Assembly (NCBI RefSeq): GCF_001295265.1
Contig: NZ_LJOD01000001.1
Coordinates: 844,705-908,704 of the forward strand
From: Chryseobacterium indologenes
Lineage (GTDB): Bacteria > Bacteroidota > Bacteroidia > Flavobacteriales > Weeksellaceae
Direction: 5' to 3'
DNA: 64,000 nucleotides
Shown piece after piece: positions 16,643 through 25,866 of the stretch; the first letter of the stretch is position 1; every line of letters starts with the position of its first letter. Made by a program: the position numbers and the translations under genes. The notes under the pieces were generated by a model. The model was not told where the DNA came from. It searched no databases and was given only the letters and a program-made list of their open reading frames with translations.

Positions 16643-17170
16643 ATGAAAAAATATATTTTTATTTTGTTGGCATCGGCTTCATTAGCCCTCACATCGTGTA
16701 GTCCTTTCCAGGTACGTTCAGATTATGCTGAAACCGCTAATTTTACTACGTATAAAACGTATAAAATAAGAATTGACGACCTGAAATTAAATGACATTGA
16801 TAAAGACAGGGTTCTGAATGAACTGTCGAGACAACTTCAGAGCAAAGGTCTTCAATCCGGAGAAAATCCTGATCTGATTGTTAATGTAAAAGCCAATCAC
16901 AAAAAAATCACTGATATTACCAACAATACTCCGTATGGAATGTATGGATGGGGCGGTCCTTTCGGATGGGGTGTCGGCATGAGCAGAACATGGACCAGCA
17001 ACTATAACGAAGGTGCTTTAATTGTAGATCTTATTGATTCAAGAACCAATAAACTGGTATGGCAGGGAATCGGAAGCGGGATTTCTGTAGATTCACCAAA
17101 AGCCAAACAGAGACAAATCCCTGAAATTATGGCCGAGATTATGAAGAATTATCCGCCACAGAGAAAATAG
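16643..17170 (+). CDS. DUF4136 lipoprotein
   Basis: A 175-aa outer-envelope lipoprotein with signal peptide and lipobox ALTSC (Cys19). The mature part matches DUF4136: an N-terminal DYAETANFTTYKTYKI segment, a glycine-rich stretch (GMYGWGGPFGWGVGMS) and a C-terminal LIVDLIDSRTNKLVWQGIG followed by an IPEIMAEIMKNYPP tail. Function unknown. It is the second gene after DUF5522 and is followed by a hairpin terminator. Confidence 0.9.
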   Translation: MKKYIFILLASASLALTSCSPFQVRSDYAETANFTTYKTYKIRIDDLKLNDIDKDRVLNELSRQLQSKGLQSGENPDLIVNVKANHKKITDITNNTPYGMYGWGGPFGWGVGMSRTWTSNYNEGALIVDLIDSRTNKLVWQGIGSGISVDSPKAKQRQIPEIMAEIMKNYPPQRK

Positions 17171-17195
17171 GATTTTAATTGCTTATGATATATAG

Positions 17196-17223
17196 CCGGT
17201 ACAGTTTTTTGTATCGGTTTTTT
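17196..17223 (+). terminator. Intrinsic terminator after DUF4136 gene
   Basis: CCGGTACA (17196-17203) pairs with TGTATCGG (17210-17217), one G-U pair, loop GTTTTT, followed by six T residues. Confidence 0.7.
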
Positions 17224-17438
17224 GTTGGCTATTTTTCTAAACCTGACAGATCTTTGAGAACCTGTTAGACCTAATCTCCTATAAAAAATTTACAACAAAG
17301 GATTTTTTGCTCATTTTTTCATTATCAGCAGAATATTATCCTCAGCATATAAAAATAAAAAGGCTGTACATTCAAAATTAACGATAATGTCATTTTTTAT
17401 TCACTGAAATGTAGTAATCTTACGGAAATTTTATTGAT

Positions 17439-18959
17439 ATGAAAAAAATCATCTTATTCACTGTAATAGCGGGGTTTGCCAATGCCCAGGCTCCTGCAGG
17501 GTACTACAATTCAGCCAACGGACTGAGCGGAGCATCGCTGAAAACGGCATTAAGCACCATCATTACCAACGGACATCAGGACAAAGGTTATAGCGGTCTG
17601 TGGACTGGTTACAAAACCACTGATATTGATAAAAATTATGAAAATGACGGTTCTATCATGGATATTTATTCAGAGAAGCCTGACGGAACGGATCCCTATA
17701 AGTATACTCCGGGAACCAGCCAGTGCGGAACCTACGGAACGGAAGGCGACTGCTACAACCGTGAGCATATTGTTCCTCAAAGTCTGTTCAATCAGTCTTC
17801 GCCAATGGTTTCGGATATTCATTTCATCCGTGCTACGGACGGAAAGGTGAACGGGATGAGAAGCAATTATCCTTTCGGGAAAGTGGGAACGGCTACATTT
17901 ACTTCAAAAAACGGCTCCAAACTCGGCAGCTCTGCCTCCTCAGGCTATTCGGGAACTGTATTTGAACCGATAGATGAGTTTAAAGGGGATGTAGCCCGTA
18001 TGATTTTCTATTTTGTAACCCGTTACCAAAGCAAGCTTTCCTCTTTTTCTTCCGGAAATATGCTGGGAAGCTCTGCATTTCCGGGACTACAGACCTGGGA
18101 ACTGAATGTGCTGCTCGCATGGCATAATCAGGATCCTGTTTCTCCGGCAGAGGTTAACCGAAATAATGCATCGTACAAATACCAGGGAAACAGAAATCCA
18201 TTTATCGACAATCCGAATTATGTGAACCTGATCTGGGGATCTTCCAATCCGGGAACCACTAATCCTAATCCTAATCCGGGAACAGGCTGTATCAACGAAA
18301 CATTTGAATCTATTCCGGCAGCCAATGCATCTTACACAACAAGAACATGGACGAGCGGAGGTGTTTCATGGACCGCCACAGATGCAAGAACTGATCAAAC
18401 GATTAACAATAAAGCCATTACCGTGAGAAACGGTTCTTTAACTTCAGGCAGCTCAGGTAACGGAATCGGATCATTAACGGTAACTACGCAGCTGAAATTT
18501 TCAGGAAGCAACGGGAATTTAGAGGTAAAAGTAAACGGAACCACTGTGGGAACTGTTCCTTACAGTACAACTGCAACTACAACAACAATCAGTAATATCA
18601 ATGTTTCCGGAAATGTAACAGTAAGCCTGGTTAATAATTCTTCAGGCAACAGAATTGCCATTGATGATCTGAAATGGACCTGCTATTCCGGAACCTCCAA
18701 CCAAAGCAGAACACTTTCTTCTGATTCTCCTATTCAGGAGCTTCAGGTTTACCCTAATCCAATTTCAGGACAGGAAATATTTGTGAAAGGAAATGTTCAG
18801 AACATCAAAAAAGCAGAAATCTATAATCTGCAGGGAAGACCTCTTCAGACGATTGACCAACCTTTTAAAAACGGAAATTCTATCAGAATCCAAAATCTTG
18901 GACAAGGAGTTTATTTATTGAAACTGGACCAGTCTACGTTAAAATTTTTAGTGAAATAG
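17439..18959 (+). CDS. Secreted endonuclease I with T9SS sorting domain
   Basis: Secreted nuclease of 506 aa. After a signal peptide (cleavage near ANA-QA, residue 16), an endonuclease I (EndA/NucM) domain spans about 20-270 with the catalytic CYNREHIVPQSLF (His110). A Pro/Asn-rich linker leads to a beta-sandwich domain (about 290-415), and the last ~75 residues form a type A T9SS C-terminal domain (VYPNPISGQ, GVYLLKL, final KFLVK). It should be exported through the type IX system and attached to or released from the surface, degrading DNA or RNA. Monocistronic, with a terminator directly downstream. Confidence 0.95.
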   Translation: MKKIILFTVIAGFANAQAPAGYYNSANGLSGASLKTALSTIITNGHQDKGYSGLWTGYKTTDIDKNYENDGSIMDIYSEKPDGTDPYKYTPGTSQCGTYGTEGDCYNREHIVPQSLFNQSSPMVSDIHFIRATDGKVNGMRSNYPFGKVGTATFTSKNGSKLGSSASSGYSGTVFEPIDEFKGDVARMIFYFVTRYQSKLSSFSSGNMLGSSAFPGLQTWELNVLLAWHNQDPVSPAEVNRNNASYKYQGNRNPFIDNPNYVNLIWGSSNPGTTNPNPNPGTGCINETFESIPAANASYTTRTWTSGGVSWTATDARTDQTINNKAITVRNGSLTSGSSGNGIGSLTVTTQLKFSGSNGNLEVKVNGTTVGTVPYSTTATTTTISNINVSGNVTVSLVNNSSGNRIAIDDLKWTCYSGTSNQSRTLSSDSPIQELQVYPNPISGQEIFVKGNVQNIKKAEIYNLQGRPLQTIDQPFKNGNSIRIQNLGQGVYLLKLDQSTLKFLVK

Positions 18960-18981
18960 TTTTGAATACGATAGCATCATG

Positions 18982-19006
18982 AGACCGGTAAAGCCGGTCT
19001 TTTTTA
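18982..19006 (+). terminator. Intrinsic terminator after endonuclease gene
   Basis: AGACCGG (18982-18988) pairs with CCGGTCT (18994-19000) around TAAAG, followed by a run of six T. Confidence 0.8.
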
Positions 19007-19033
19007 TTTTCCGGGTTGCCAAAAATTTTAAAT

Positions 19034-19408
19034 TTATTTTTTAGCCTTGATTATCTTGCCCCAATCCGTAAACATTTTGTTAAGCGTAGAGGTATTAACA
19101 ATTGAAAAGGTGAGCATTCCGATGAAAATGGCCAGCCAGCAGTAAGCGAGCTTAACACCGTTCCTGTCGGTAGTGAGGAAAAGGACAAATATAGCGATAG
19201 CACCCAATATAAAGGTGAAAATCAATGAGTAATACAATGCCTGAATAAGATACATATTCAGTTTCAGTTTTCTGAATATCCACGCTATGGGTATCAGGAG
19301 TACTGCTACTGTCAATGGCAGGAACATAGCGGCAAAAATTACAGTTTCGGGATGCTCCGTCAGTTCCTGTTCCAATCCGAAGAAGGTATTAAAGCTGAAT
19401 ATTTTCAT
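19034..19408 (-). CDS. Unknown small membrane protein in LemA operon
   Basis: A 124-aa protein with three predicted transmembrane helices and a short basic C-terminus, not recognised as a named family. Its start overlaps the end of the lemA gene by 20 bases, so it is the third gene of a GIDE-lemA-membrane protein operon and probably works at the same membrane site. Confidence 0.7.
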   Translation of the reverse strand: MKIFSFNTFFGLEQELTEHPETVIFAAMFLPLTVAVLLIPIAWIFRKLKLNMYLIQALYYSLIFTFILGAIAIFVLFLTTDRNGVKLAYCWLAIFIGMLTFSIVNTSTLNKMFTDWGKIIKAKK

Positions 19409-19949
19409 AATATTTTTCTGAATCAGGGATTTCCAGTAGGGTTTTATTTTTGTAACCGAGCAGCCTGGCGAAGATCACATTGGGAAATTCATGAATGTCG
19501 ATATTGTATAGGCTGACGCTGTCGTTAAAGAATTCTCTTCGGTCCGCAATTTTATTTTCAAGTTCGGTGATTCTGTTCTGCAATTCAAGGAAATTATTAT
19601 TGGACTTGAGTTCCGGATAATTCTCAGATACCGCAAAGAATGACTGAAGGGCTCTTGTCGTTTCATTAGCCAATCCTGTCTTCTGATCAGAATCTGCAGC
19701 ATTCTTATAGGAGGATCTGAGCTCTGTCAGGCGGGTAAGAATTTCTTTTTCATAATTCATATAGTGTCTGGCTACGCTTACCAGATTGGGGATTTCGTCT
19801 GCCCTCTGCTTCAGAACGACGTCTATATTGCTGTAAGCCTTTTCTATATTGAATCTGAGCAGGACCAGCTTATTGTAAATGTTGATGAAAAAGCCAATTA
19901 CGGCGATCACCAGAAGGATAGAAAATGCTATTGCGGTAGTCTGATTCAT
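19389..19949 (-). CDS. lemA: LemA-family membrane protein
   Basis: A 186-aa LemA protein: one N-terminal transmembrane helix (AIAFSILLVIAVIGFFI) and a long helical domain with the family landmarks YNKLVLLRFNIEKAYSNIDVVLKQRADEIPNL (split motif, about 28-58) and the central ENYPELKSN. I chose ATG at 19949 because its A overlaps the stop of the upstream gene (TAATG) and the longer frame adds non-homologous residues. LemA proteins of unknown function are often encoded beside GIDE or TPM-domain proteins, as here. Confidence 0.93.
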   Translation of the reverse strand: MNQTTAIAFSILLVIAVIGFFINIYNKLVLLRFNIEKAYSNIDVVLKQRADEIPNLVSVARHYMNYEKEILTRLTELRSSYKNAADSDQKTGLANETTRALQSFFAVSENYPELKSNNNFLELQNRITELENKIADRREFFNDSVSLYNIDIHEFPNVIFARLLGYKNKTLLEIPDSEKYYENIQL

Positions 19950-20734
19950 TATTGTAAAAGTATGTAAATAATCATTATAATCACCGCAGTACACGTAAAC
20001 ATGAATGATCGCAGCAGCGGCTGATATTTGTTCCAGATGGTAATTCCTGAAGCAGATGTAATGCCTAATATTTTGTAATGGTTGTCTTTTCGGATGAAAG
20101 TTATTCCGTCCTCTGCATCTGCATATCCTACCAGTAGCATTTTCTGGCCGTTTTTCAGAAGGGTTTCTGTATATCTTTTATTATTCTCCCGGTTTACGTT
20201 GGTTTCTGCCAGAAGAACGAACTCAATACCTTCCGGTTGTACGTCTGCAATTCCGGTTTCATCCTGCATGCGGAAGGGCTTGCATTGTGTTTCGCGGTGA
20301 ATGGTTCTGTAGGAATCTTTCCCGTCGGAATCTCTTTCTATATCTTCTATGGTGTAATAATATCCGATACATTCTTCACCATCTACCGGAGAAATAAGCG
20401 GCTCGCCCATGATCAGGGTTCCTTCAATTTCCACAAGACCTTTGGCCATGGATTTTATTTTTGAGGTAGGCAGGGATGCCTGAAGCCTGAGAAAACGTTT
20501 GGCAGGTGTAGGTTTCATTAAAACCAGTGCGATGAAAACAAAAAAAGCCAGAGGGAAAAGCACAAACAGCTGTTCTGCATAGGCATCATAATTACGGGAT
20601 ATGCTAAGCATGACGTGGTGCAGCGGCATTTTCTCCTTAAAAACCGCAGCCCATACAATAAAATAGGTCAGACAGAGCAGGATAACTGCAAAAATTATCC
20701 ATCCCAGGTATGATCTTTTTCTTTCGTTTCTCAT
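19949..20734 (-). CDS. GIDE-domain-like membrane protein
   Basis: A 261-aa protein with two N-terminal transmembrane helices (about 10-32 and 52-75), an extramembrane domain and a C-terminal helix (about 236-259). The middle portion, with KGLVEIEGTLIMGEPLISPVDGEECIGYYY (split) and later FRMQDETGIADVQPEG, follows the pattern of the GIDE domain known from eukaryotic MUL1-type ligases and from bacterial proteins next to LemA. No RING finger is present, so ligase activity is not implied. First gene of the lemA operon; stop and start overlap by one base. Confidence 0.75.
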   Translation of the reverse strand: MRNERKRSYLGWIIFAVILLCLTYFIVWAAVFKEKMPLHHVMLSISRNYDAYAEQLFVLFPLAFFVFIALVLMKPTPAKRFLRLQASLPTSKIKSMAKGLVEIEGTLIMGEPLISPVDGEECIGYYYTIEDIERDSDGKDSYRTIHRETQCKPFRMQDETGIADVQPEGIEFVLLAETNVNRENNKRYTETLLKNGQKMLLVGYADAEDGITFIRKDNHYKILGITSASGITIWNKYQPLLRSFMFTCTAVIIMIIYILLQ

Positions 20735-20858
20735 GGTTATGTTATTATTATCCGCTGAATATTTTATACACAGGCCGGAAGTTTAAAAATACACTTTATC
20801 TGAAATTAAAAAACGATGAATCTTCAATTAAAAAAACACCGGAAAAAGCCTGATTTTA

Positions 20859-21512
20859 TTACTGTTTAAGATAAATAACGGCAATACAGGCTATATTGAG
20901 AGACAGGATCAATAAGCCACAATATATGGATAGGATCAGTCTTTTTTTCAATGAATGTGCTGTTGTATAAGACCATAATAAACAGGCGGAAAATGCTGCC
21001 ATTGCTGTAAAGATACTTCCCAAAAAGAGCATCATCCAGTTGAGGTCTACAGCATTAGCGCTATTTTCAGAACTCTTATCGGTGATCTGAAGGCGCTGCC
21101 CGATATGTGGTGGATTATTCTCTGCAATATCTAATGTTTTGGTTATTTTATCCCCTTCTCTGTTGGTATATTCTACTTCAGGAAAATACACGGGTTTATC
21201 GGAATAGGAAGAATTCCGGAAGCTCTGGCTTTTCACTATTTCTTTTTTATAACCGGTAACCACAGCTTCATACCTGTTTTCGCTTAAAGTTCTGTAGGCC
21301 TTTTCCCAGAAAAAGCTATACGACAGTACGAAAGTAAGGGTATTGATCACAACCATGACCAGGCATACAAAAAAAAGAAGAAATATCTTTTCCGGGATAC
21401 TCCCCTCTTTTTTATCTCTATTTCTTATCCGGATTATCTTACTGAAAATTCTATATCCCGCATATACGGAAAATAAGGTAACCACAAGAACAAAGTATCC
21501 GAAAAAAGTCAT
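20859..21512 (-). CDS. DUF3592 membrane protein
   Basis: A 217-aa protein with an N-terminal helix, a second helix (about 45-70), a soluble beta-rich loop (about 75-150) and two C-terminal helices. The loop, including YEAVVTGYKKE, PVYFPEVEYTNREGDK and PHIGQRLQI, is typical of DUF3592. Function unknown. It is separated from the GIDE gene by about 120 bases and has no operon partner. Confidence 0.8.
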   Translation of the reverse strand: MTFFGYFVLVVTLFSVYAGYRIFSKIIRIRNRDKKEGSIPEKIFLLFFVCLVMVVINTLTFVLSYSFFWEKAYRTLSENRYEAVVTGYKKEIVKSQSFRNSSYSDKPVYFPEVEYTNREGDKITKTLDIAENNPPHIGQRLQITDKSSENSANAVDLNWMMLFLGSIFTAMAAFSACLLWSYTTAHSLKKRLILSIYCGLLILSLNIACIAVIYLKQ

Positions 21513-21576
21513 AAGATTTTACTTTTCTCTTTATTGCTGTTTGACGAATTTATTTCCTTTTCTATGAGTATCCTGT

Positions 21577-22512
21577 TTAATAAATCTCCAGTTTTGTCTT
21601 TCCTTCCGTTAGATAAAAAGAACTGCTGTTGAACATGGCCTTTGTCTTCCCTCCTACTTTATATAATCCCCAGAGTACGCTTCTGTGCTTAAGTCTTGGA
21701 TCTGTGCTTTTCTGGATGAATCTTGCAAATTTTCCGTCTTCACTAATTTCTGTATCATAAGATTCTGCATCCTGCATTTTGAGGGTGGTGTTTTTGTAAA
21801 CTTCAGTCAGTTCGTTCCAGCCTGTTTTTACGGTACTGTCATTGTATTCTGAAATATACTGGTTGCTCATGCTTGGATACACTGCTCTTGCCAGCCCGTC
21901 AATATCTTTATTTTCATATAGATTTTTAATCTTGCCGTACCTTTCTTTTAATTCTGCGTTAAGCACATCATTCCCCAGTTTCTTCAGGTTTTTATATTCT
22001 TTGGGCTGATTCAGCTGATAGGGAACGGTTGCTTTAAATTCAAAAGTATATTCGTAGGGGGTAGTGTTGTAATCTACATTTTTTACCAACGCCCGGCTTC
22101 TGTGCATGATGACTTCTTTTCCCGGAGCATCATGTTTTTTATTATCAAATTCTTTAACGTTGAGCTCTAAGAAGCTATGAGCGGGGCTGTCGGTATAAAT
22201 TTTATAGGTAATTTTCTGCACTCCGGATCTGAAAATACAGTGATTGATGCTGACTGAAGTACTGACTGATTCTTCTTCAAAGTTTCTGTAAACCGGCAGC
22301 CCGTTTACAAAAATCTCAGCATTGCCCATATTCTGCCCTATTTCTATAAAATATCTGGGCTCGTAATCATAGTGTTTTACTTTACTGGTGATCTCTTCAA
22401 CTATATTTTTTGAATTAATTTCTATATTGTTTTGCATGTTATCTTTTTTTTGTGAGCAACTCAGGCTGAAGGTAAATATCAGCATTAAAAAAATCAGTCT
22501 TGAATACTTCAT
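21577..22512 (-). CDS. Lipoprotein at the end of the T6SS cargo island
   Basis: A 311-aa lipoprotein (signal peptide, lipobox LSC-SQ with Cys19) that I do not recognise by family. The start at 22512 is set by the signal peptide; the longer frame from 22626 runs inside the upstream gene. It begins four bases after the stop of the 947-aa OmpA-domain protein, so the two are almost certainly co-expressed. A periplasm-facing lipoprotein placed right after a large putative effector is a classic position for an immunity protein; that role is inference. An N-terminal beta-rich half and a C-terminal half with NTF2-like spacing (ELKERYGKIKNLYENKDIDGL onward) are visible. Confidence 0.75.
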   Translation of the reverse strand: MKYSRLIFLMLIFTFSLSCSQKKDNMQNNIEINSKNIVEEITSKVKHYDYEPRYFIEIGQNMGNAEIFVNGLPVYRNFEEESVSTSVSINHCIFRSGVQKITYKIYTDSPAHSFLELNVKEFDNKKHDAPGKEVIMHRSRALVKNVDYNTTPYEYTFEFKATVPYQLNQPKEYKNLKKLGNDVLNAELKERYGKIKNLYENKDIDGLARAVYPSMSNQYISEYNDSTVKTGWNELTEVYKNTTLKMQDAESYDTEISEDGKFARFIQKSTDPRLKHRSVLWGLYKVGGKTKAMFNSSSFYLTEGKTKLEIY

Positions 22513-22516
22513 CGTA

Positions 22517-25360
22517 TTAAGTTTTAAGCAGGTATATCTTGTATAATGTGATGGTCTTTTCTTTAAAAATAATGAATGACTTATCTTCTTTGTCCTTATC
22601 TGTTTCGGTAGAGGTTTCCCAATCAATACCCAGTTGTTGGTTTTTCACTTCAGATTTAAACTTATACTTTCCTTTCAATCCGGAAAAATACAGGCTGTTA
22701 TCTACAAAGAATCCTCCTTCATCCTTCCCGTACTGCTGTACAATTCCGAAGGAACAGTCTATTTCTAATTTAGCCTCCAGCTTTACCTGTGTTTTTAAAG
22801 GGGTAAAGCTAAACAATTCTTTATAAAAAATACTTTTTACTTCTGCTTTTCCTCTCACATACTGCCCAAAAGCAATGATTCCCTTCACCTCATCGTAATA
22901 GTTACCTGCCTGTTTAGAGAAGGTATAGGTCTTCGTAAGGAAGTTATATTTTACATTCTGCTCAATACTTATGGCTCCGATAATGCTTACTGAGAATGAA
23001 ATATTGGTTGTTTTATCTTCATAGGTCCCTTTAACTTTGTCTCTTATATCTTCAAAGTCCTTATGTTTTGTTTCAGGGAGCTTATCTTTTAAGGTTTTAT
23101 CGGTTACATAATCCAGAAGGTCTTTGCCTACAAGCTCATATTTTACTCCTATTAAAGGATCTATTTTAATTCCTGCCTCAAAGATCATGGCTACTCTTCC
23201 GTCAGCCTGCTTGTAATAATACAGTCCGCTTTTGTACGCCATGGAAGGGCCTACCAGCTCTATGGAATCGGGCAGACTTTCTATGGCTTTCATTGCTTTC
23301 TGTACGCCTTTCGCCAGTTTTTTTATTTTCTTCAGCTTACTGATGCCGCTTCTTCCCCGGGTAAGGATCAGGATAAGAATTTCGATAACAATCTGCAGAC
23401 ATACGAAACCAAACATGGCAATACTGGTTGCATATTTGGTATATTTGGTCTGGGTTATAAAATTCACGGTGGTTCCGGTCAGGCTGAGTGCTGTTCCCTT
23501 TTTCTCCTGAGTACGGTTGTGAATGGCATGTAATCCGGCTTCCAGCTTTTGGGCTTCGGATTTTATATAGTCCAGAAGAACCTGTTTCGCCATATAATCT
23601 ACAAGTGTCACGGAAGTTCCTAAATAAACCCTCTCGATGAAAGATTCAAATTCTGTGACAAATCCTTTCTGAAGGTCTACACTGTGATTGTGAAAGAAAT
23701 AGTCTTCTTCAAAATCATATTTTCCGTGAGCCAGCCAGACAATATCCGGATAGGTTTTTACCTGAAGGGTTGGCTTATCTTTCTGGGGGAAATACGTACA
23801 GCTGTTGATATAGAAATAATAGCTTTTGTGCATTGAGGAAAAATAATTGATGTATTTTCCAAAATACTTAAGGTAGTTCGGGATAAAATCATTTCCAATA
23901 TCGGCACTTACCGGATAAACGACGGTATTTTTAGCTTCCGTTTTCTTAGGAAGTCCGGCCTCCTGGATGATGATTTCGTCTTTATGGCTACTCCTGCAGC
24001 CTTTTCTTTCTTTATTTACCGCGCTTACAGTAAGGTTTTTGGTTTTACCGGCAAACGGAGCTATGGTTTCAAAAATAATAGGGGCATAATTATTTTCATA
24101 ATAATTGAAACGAATCATTGCTCTCCTGTTCTGCTGATGCTGTGCTTCAGTAAGTTTGGTTCCCTTATGAATCAGCTGGCTTTCCCCATGTCCGTGACAC
24201 TTAAATCTGGAAGATCCCAGCCCGTTACTTTTCATGAAGTTCATAACGGCTTCTGATCTGTCCTGCGACAGTTTCAGGTTGTAATCCCCCGGACCTCTTT
24301 CATCGGCATGACCGTCTATAATGATCTGGGAATGCGGGTTAGACTTCAACAGGGCTACCAGCGAGCTCAACGTTTTCTGTGCATCTGCTCTTACAGCACT
24401 TTTGTTAAAATCGAAAAACACAAAATGTTTCTGTTCCAGAGGGGTTGTTCCTACAGGTTTGATCTTGGATTTTCCGTCTTCAAAAACAATAAACTCATCT
24501 GTTTCGTTGATTTTAATCTGTTTGAATTTACAGGTTCCTACCCTTGAAATATCTGTATTCGGCTGCCCGATAATCAGAGGGGTCTGATTGGAAGGAGGTG
24601 TTTTAACAACTGCTTTTACTGCATTTTTAATGTTCAGGTATTTTCCGTGCCTGTCGTTTCCGGCTTTATCTTTGACGTAGGTTCCGTTCTTTCTTTTAAT
24701 TTTTACATAAAACTCTTCATTTTCCTGAATATATTTGATGTATGCTTTCCATTGTGAGGTATTCGGAATTTCGAGATTGATCTGTCCGTCTTTTACTTCC
24801 ACATTATATATGGTACGCATTTTATAATCTCCGCTCCACATTTCATTGTGAACTTCTATGGTCACTACTTCCCCATTGATTCCTTCTGTATCGGCATGAA
24901 AATGAATAGTTTCTCCGTAGGAAACTCCGAAATTTTTGCTGTCGGTATTCCTGATGTTCGTTCCGCCTCTTGTCTTACTCCATTTGCTGGAGGTAATAAG
25001 CGGATCACAGAACCCGATGATCATAAGTCCCGTATAAGCTGCATCCGGTTTCCCTGTCATACTGGCTTCTACATAATAGGTATAGCCGCAGAGACGTTTG
25101 GGAATTCTGTATGAAAAATATTTGTCTGTCATGCAGTGAAGACGTTCCACAATATTTTTACGGTTCTTATCGAGAACCATCCAGTAAAGTTTTCCTTTCT
25201 TTTGTTCTTCGGTGGTGTCTTTGTGCCATTCTTTGATGTAGAAATGCGCCTTTTTATCAGCAGGAACACATACCCATTTATCCGGTCCGAACCGGGAGTT
25301 CGAATTATTCGCCTCATTGGGCATCGGTACAAATTTTATTTTCTTTATTCCTTTTGCCAT
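22517..25360 (-). CDS. 947-aa OmpA-domain protein, candidate T6SS effector
   Basis: Large protein with no signal peptide. Residues 1-305 are beta-rich and unrecognised. Residues about 310-418 form an OmpA/Pal-type peptidoglycan-binding domain (VFFDFNKSAV; NLKLSQDRSEAVMNFM; GHGESQ; QQNRRAMIRF). A strongly hydrophobic helix lies at about 643-667, followed by a Lys-rich patch (SKLKKIKKLAKGVQK) and a beta-rich C-terminal region of about 250 residues. It lies 3 bases after the DUF4280 PAAR-like gene and 4 bases before a lipoprotein gene. Lack of a signal peptide combined with a cell-wall-binding domain and an internal membrane segment fits a T6SS-delivered, envelope-targeting (perhaps membrane-disrupting) effector; this is inference. 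Confidence 0.85.
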   Translation of the reverse strand: MAKGIKKIKFVPMPNEANNSNSRFGPDKWVCVPADKKAHFYIKEWHKDTTEEQKKGKLYWMVLDKNRKNIVERLHCMTDKYFSYRIPKRLCGYTYYVEASMTGKPDAAYTGLMIIGFCDPLITSSKWSKTRGGTNIRNTDSKNFGVSYGETIHFHADTEGINGEVVTIEVHNEMWSGDYKMRTIYNVEVKDGQINLEIPNTSQWKAYIKYIQENEEFYVKIKRKNGTYVKDKAGNDRHGKYLNIKNAVKAVVKTPPSNQTPLIIGQPNTDISRVGTCKFKQIKINETDEFIVFEDGKSKIKPVGTTPLEQKHFVFFDFNKSAVRADAQKTLSSLVALLKSNPHSQIIIDGHADERGPGDYNLKLSQDRSEAVMNFMKSNGLGSSRFKCHGHGESQLIHKGTKLTEAQHQQNRRAMIRFNYYENNYAPIIFETIAPFAGKTKNLTVSAVNKERKGCRSSHKDEIIIQEAGLPKKTEAKNTVVYPVSADIGNDFIPNYLKYFGKYINYFSSMHKSYYFYINSCTYFPQKDKPTLQVKTYPDIVWLAHGKYDFEEDYFFHNHSVDLQKGFVTEFESFIERVYLGTSVTLVDYMAKQVLLDYIKSEAQKLEAGLHAIHNRTQEKKGTALSLTGTTVNFITQTKYTKYATSIAMFGFVCLQIVIEILILILTRGRSGISKLKKIKKLAKGVQKAMKAIESLPDSIELVGPSMAYKSGLYYYKQADGRVAMIFEAGIKIDPLIGVKYELVGKDLLDYVTDKTLKDKLPETKHKDFEDIRDKVKGTYEDKTTNISFSVSIIGAISIEQNVKYNFLTKTYTFSKQAGNYYDEVKGIIAFGQYVRGKAEVKSIFYKELFSFTPLKTQVKLEAKLEIDCSFGIVQQYGKDEGGFFVDNSLYFSGLKGKYKFKSEVKNQQLGIDWETSTETDKDKEDKSFIIFKEKTITLYKIYLLKT

Positions 25361-25363
25361 CGC

Positions 25364-25864
25364 TTACAATTTTGGGGATTCTCCTGCTTCTACTCCTTCG
25401 TGGGTAGGCTCTTCTTTATACATTTCATCGGAACTTACAAGCGGATTGATCTGCTGCTGCACATCTTTATCTGCATTCTTAAAGTTCTGCTGGCTGGCTT
25501 CTGCTCGCTGGCCATGATCAATGATCTCAATACATGGTGTGCCGGCAACCGCACAGATAGCCTTACTTTTTTCTAAAATAATGTAACCTCCGTTGCTTAG
25601 CTGTACTTTATCATAGAAATCCTGCCATTCGGTGACCATAATCTTACAGGGTGGTGGCGGGCCTCCGTTTTTGGTACAGTTTCCAAAAGTATTTTTTTCG
25701 AATGTAGCTCCTCCTATTTCTTTGGTGGTTACAATAAGCTTTTTAGAGCCGTCCTTATCATTGGCGTATTCTTTCTGGTGGGTAAGTACTTTGAGCTTAT
25801 CCGGAGCCTGCCCGAACTGGCATTTGCACATCGCTCCCTGTACTACAATATGTTGTTCTGCCAT
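25364..25864 (-). CDS. DUF4280 PAAR-like T6SS tip protein
   Basis: A 166-aa protein of the DUF4280 family, which replaces or resembles PAAR at the VgrG tip. The core has VVQGAMCKCQFG at the N-terminus, FGNCTKNGGPPPPCKI, and KSKAICAVAGTPCIEIIDHGQ, with conserved cysteines. The C-terminal 40 residues are acidic, Gln-rich and probably disordered. Position between an exported protein and the 947-aa candidate effector (gaps of 2 and 3 bases) suggests it sharpens the spike and carries that neighbour. Confidence 0.88.
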   Translation of the reverse strand: MAEQHIVVQGAMCKCQFGQAPDKLKVLTHQKEYANDKDGSKKLIVTTKEIGGATFEKNTFGNCTKNGGPPPPCKIMVTEWQDFYDKVQLSNGGYIILEKSKAICAVAGTPCIEIIDHGQRAEASQQNFKNADKDVQQQINPLVSSDEMYKEEPTHEGVEAGESPKL

Positions 25865-25866
25865 GG

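Noticed and set aside
23232..25576. Several plus-strand ORFs of 70-146 codons opposite the OmpA-domain and DUF4280 genes
   Set aside because: All lie antisense to tightly packed, domain-bearing minus-strand genes and have no promoter or homology pattern.
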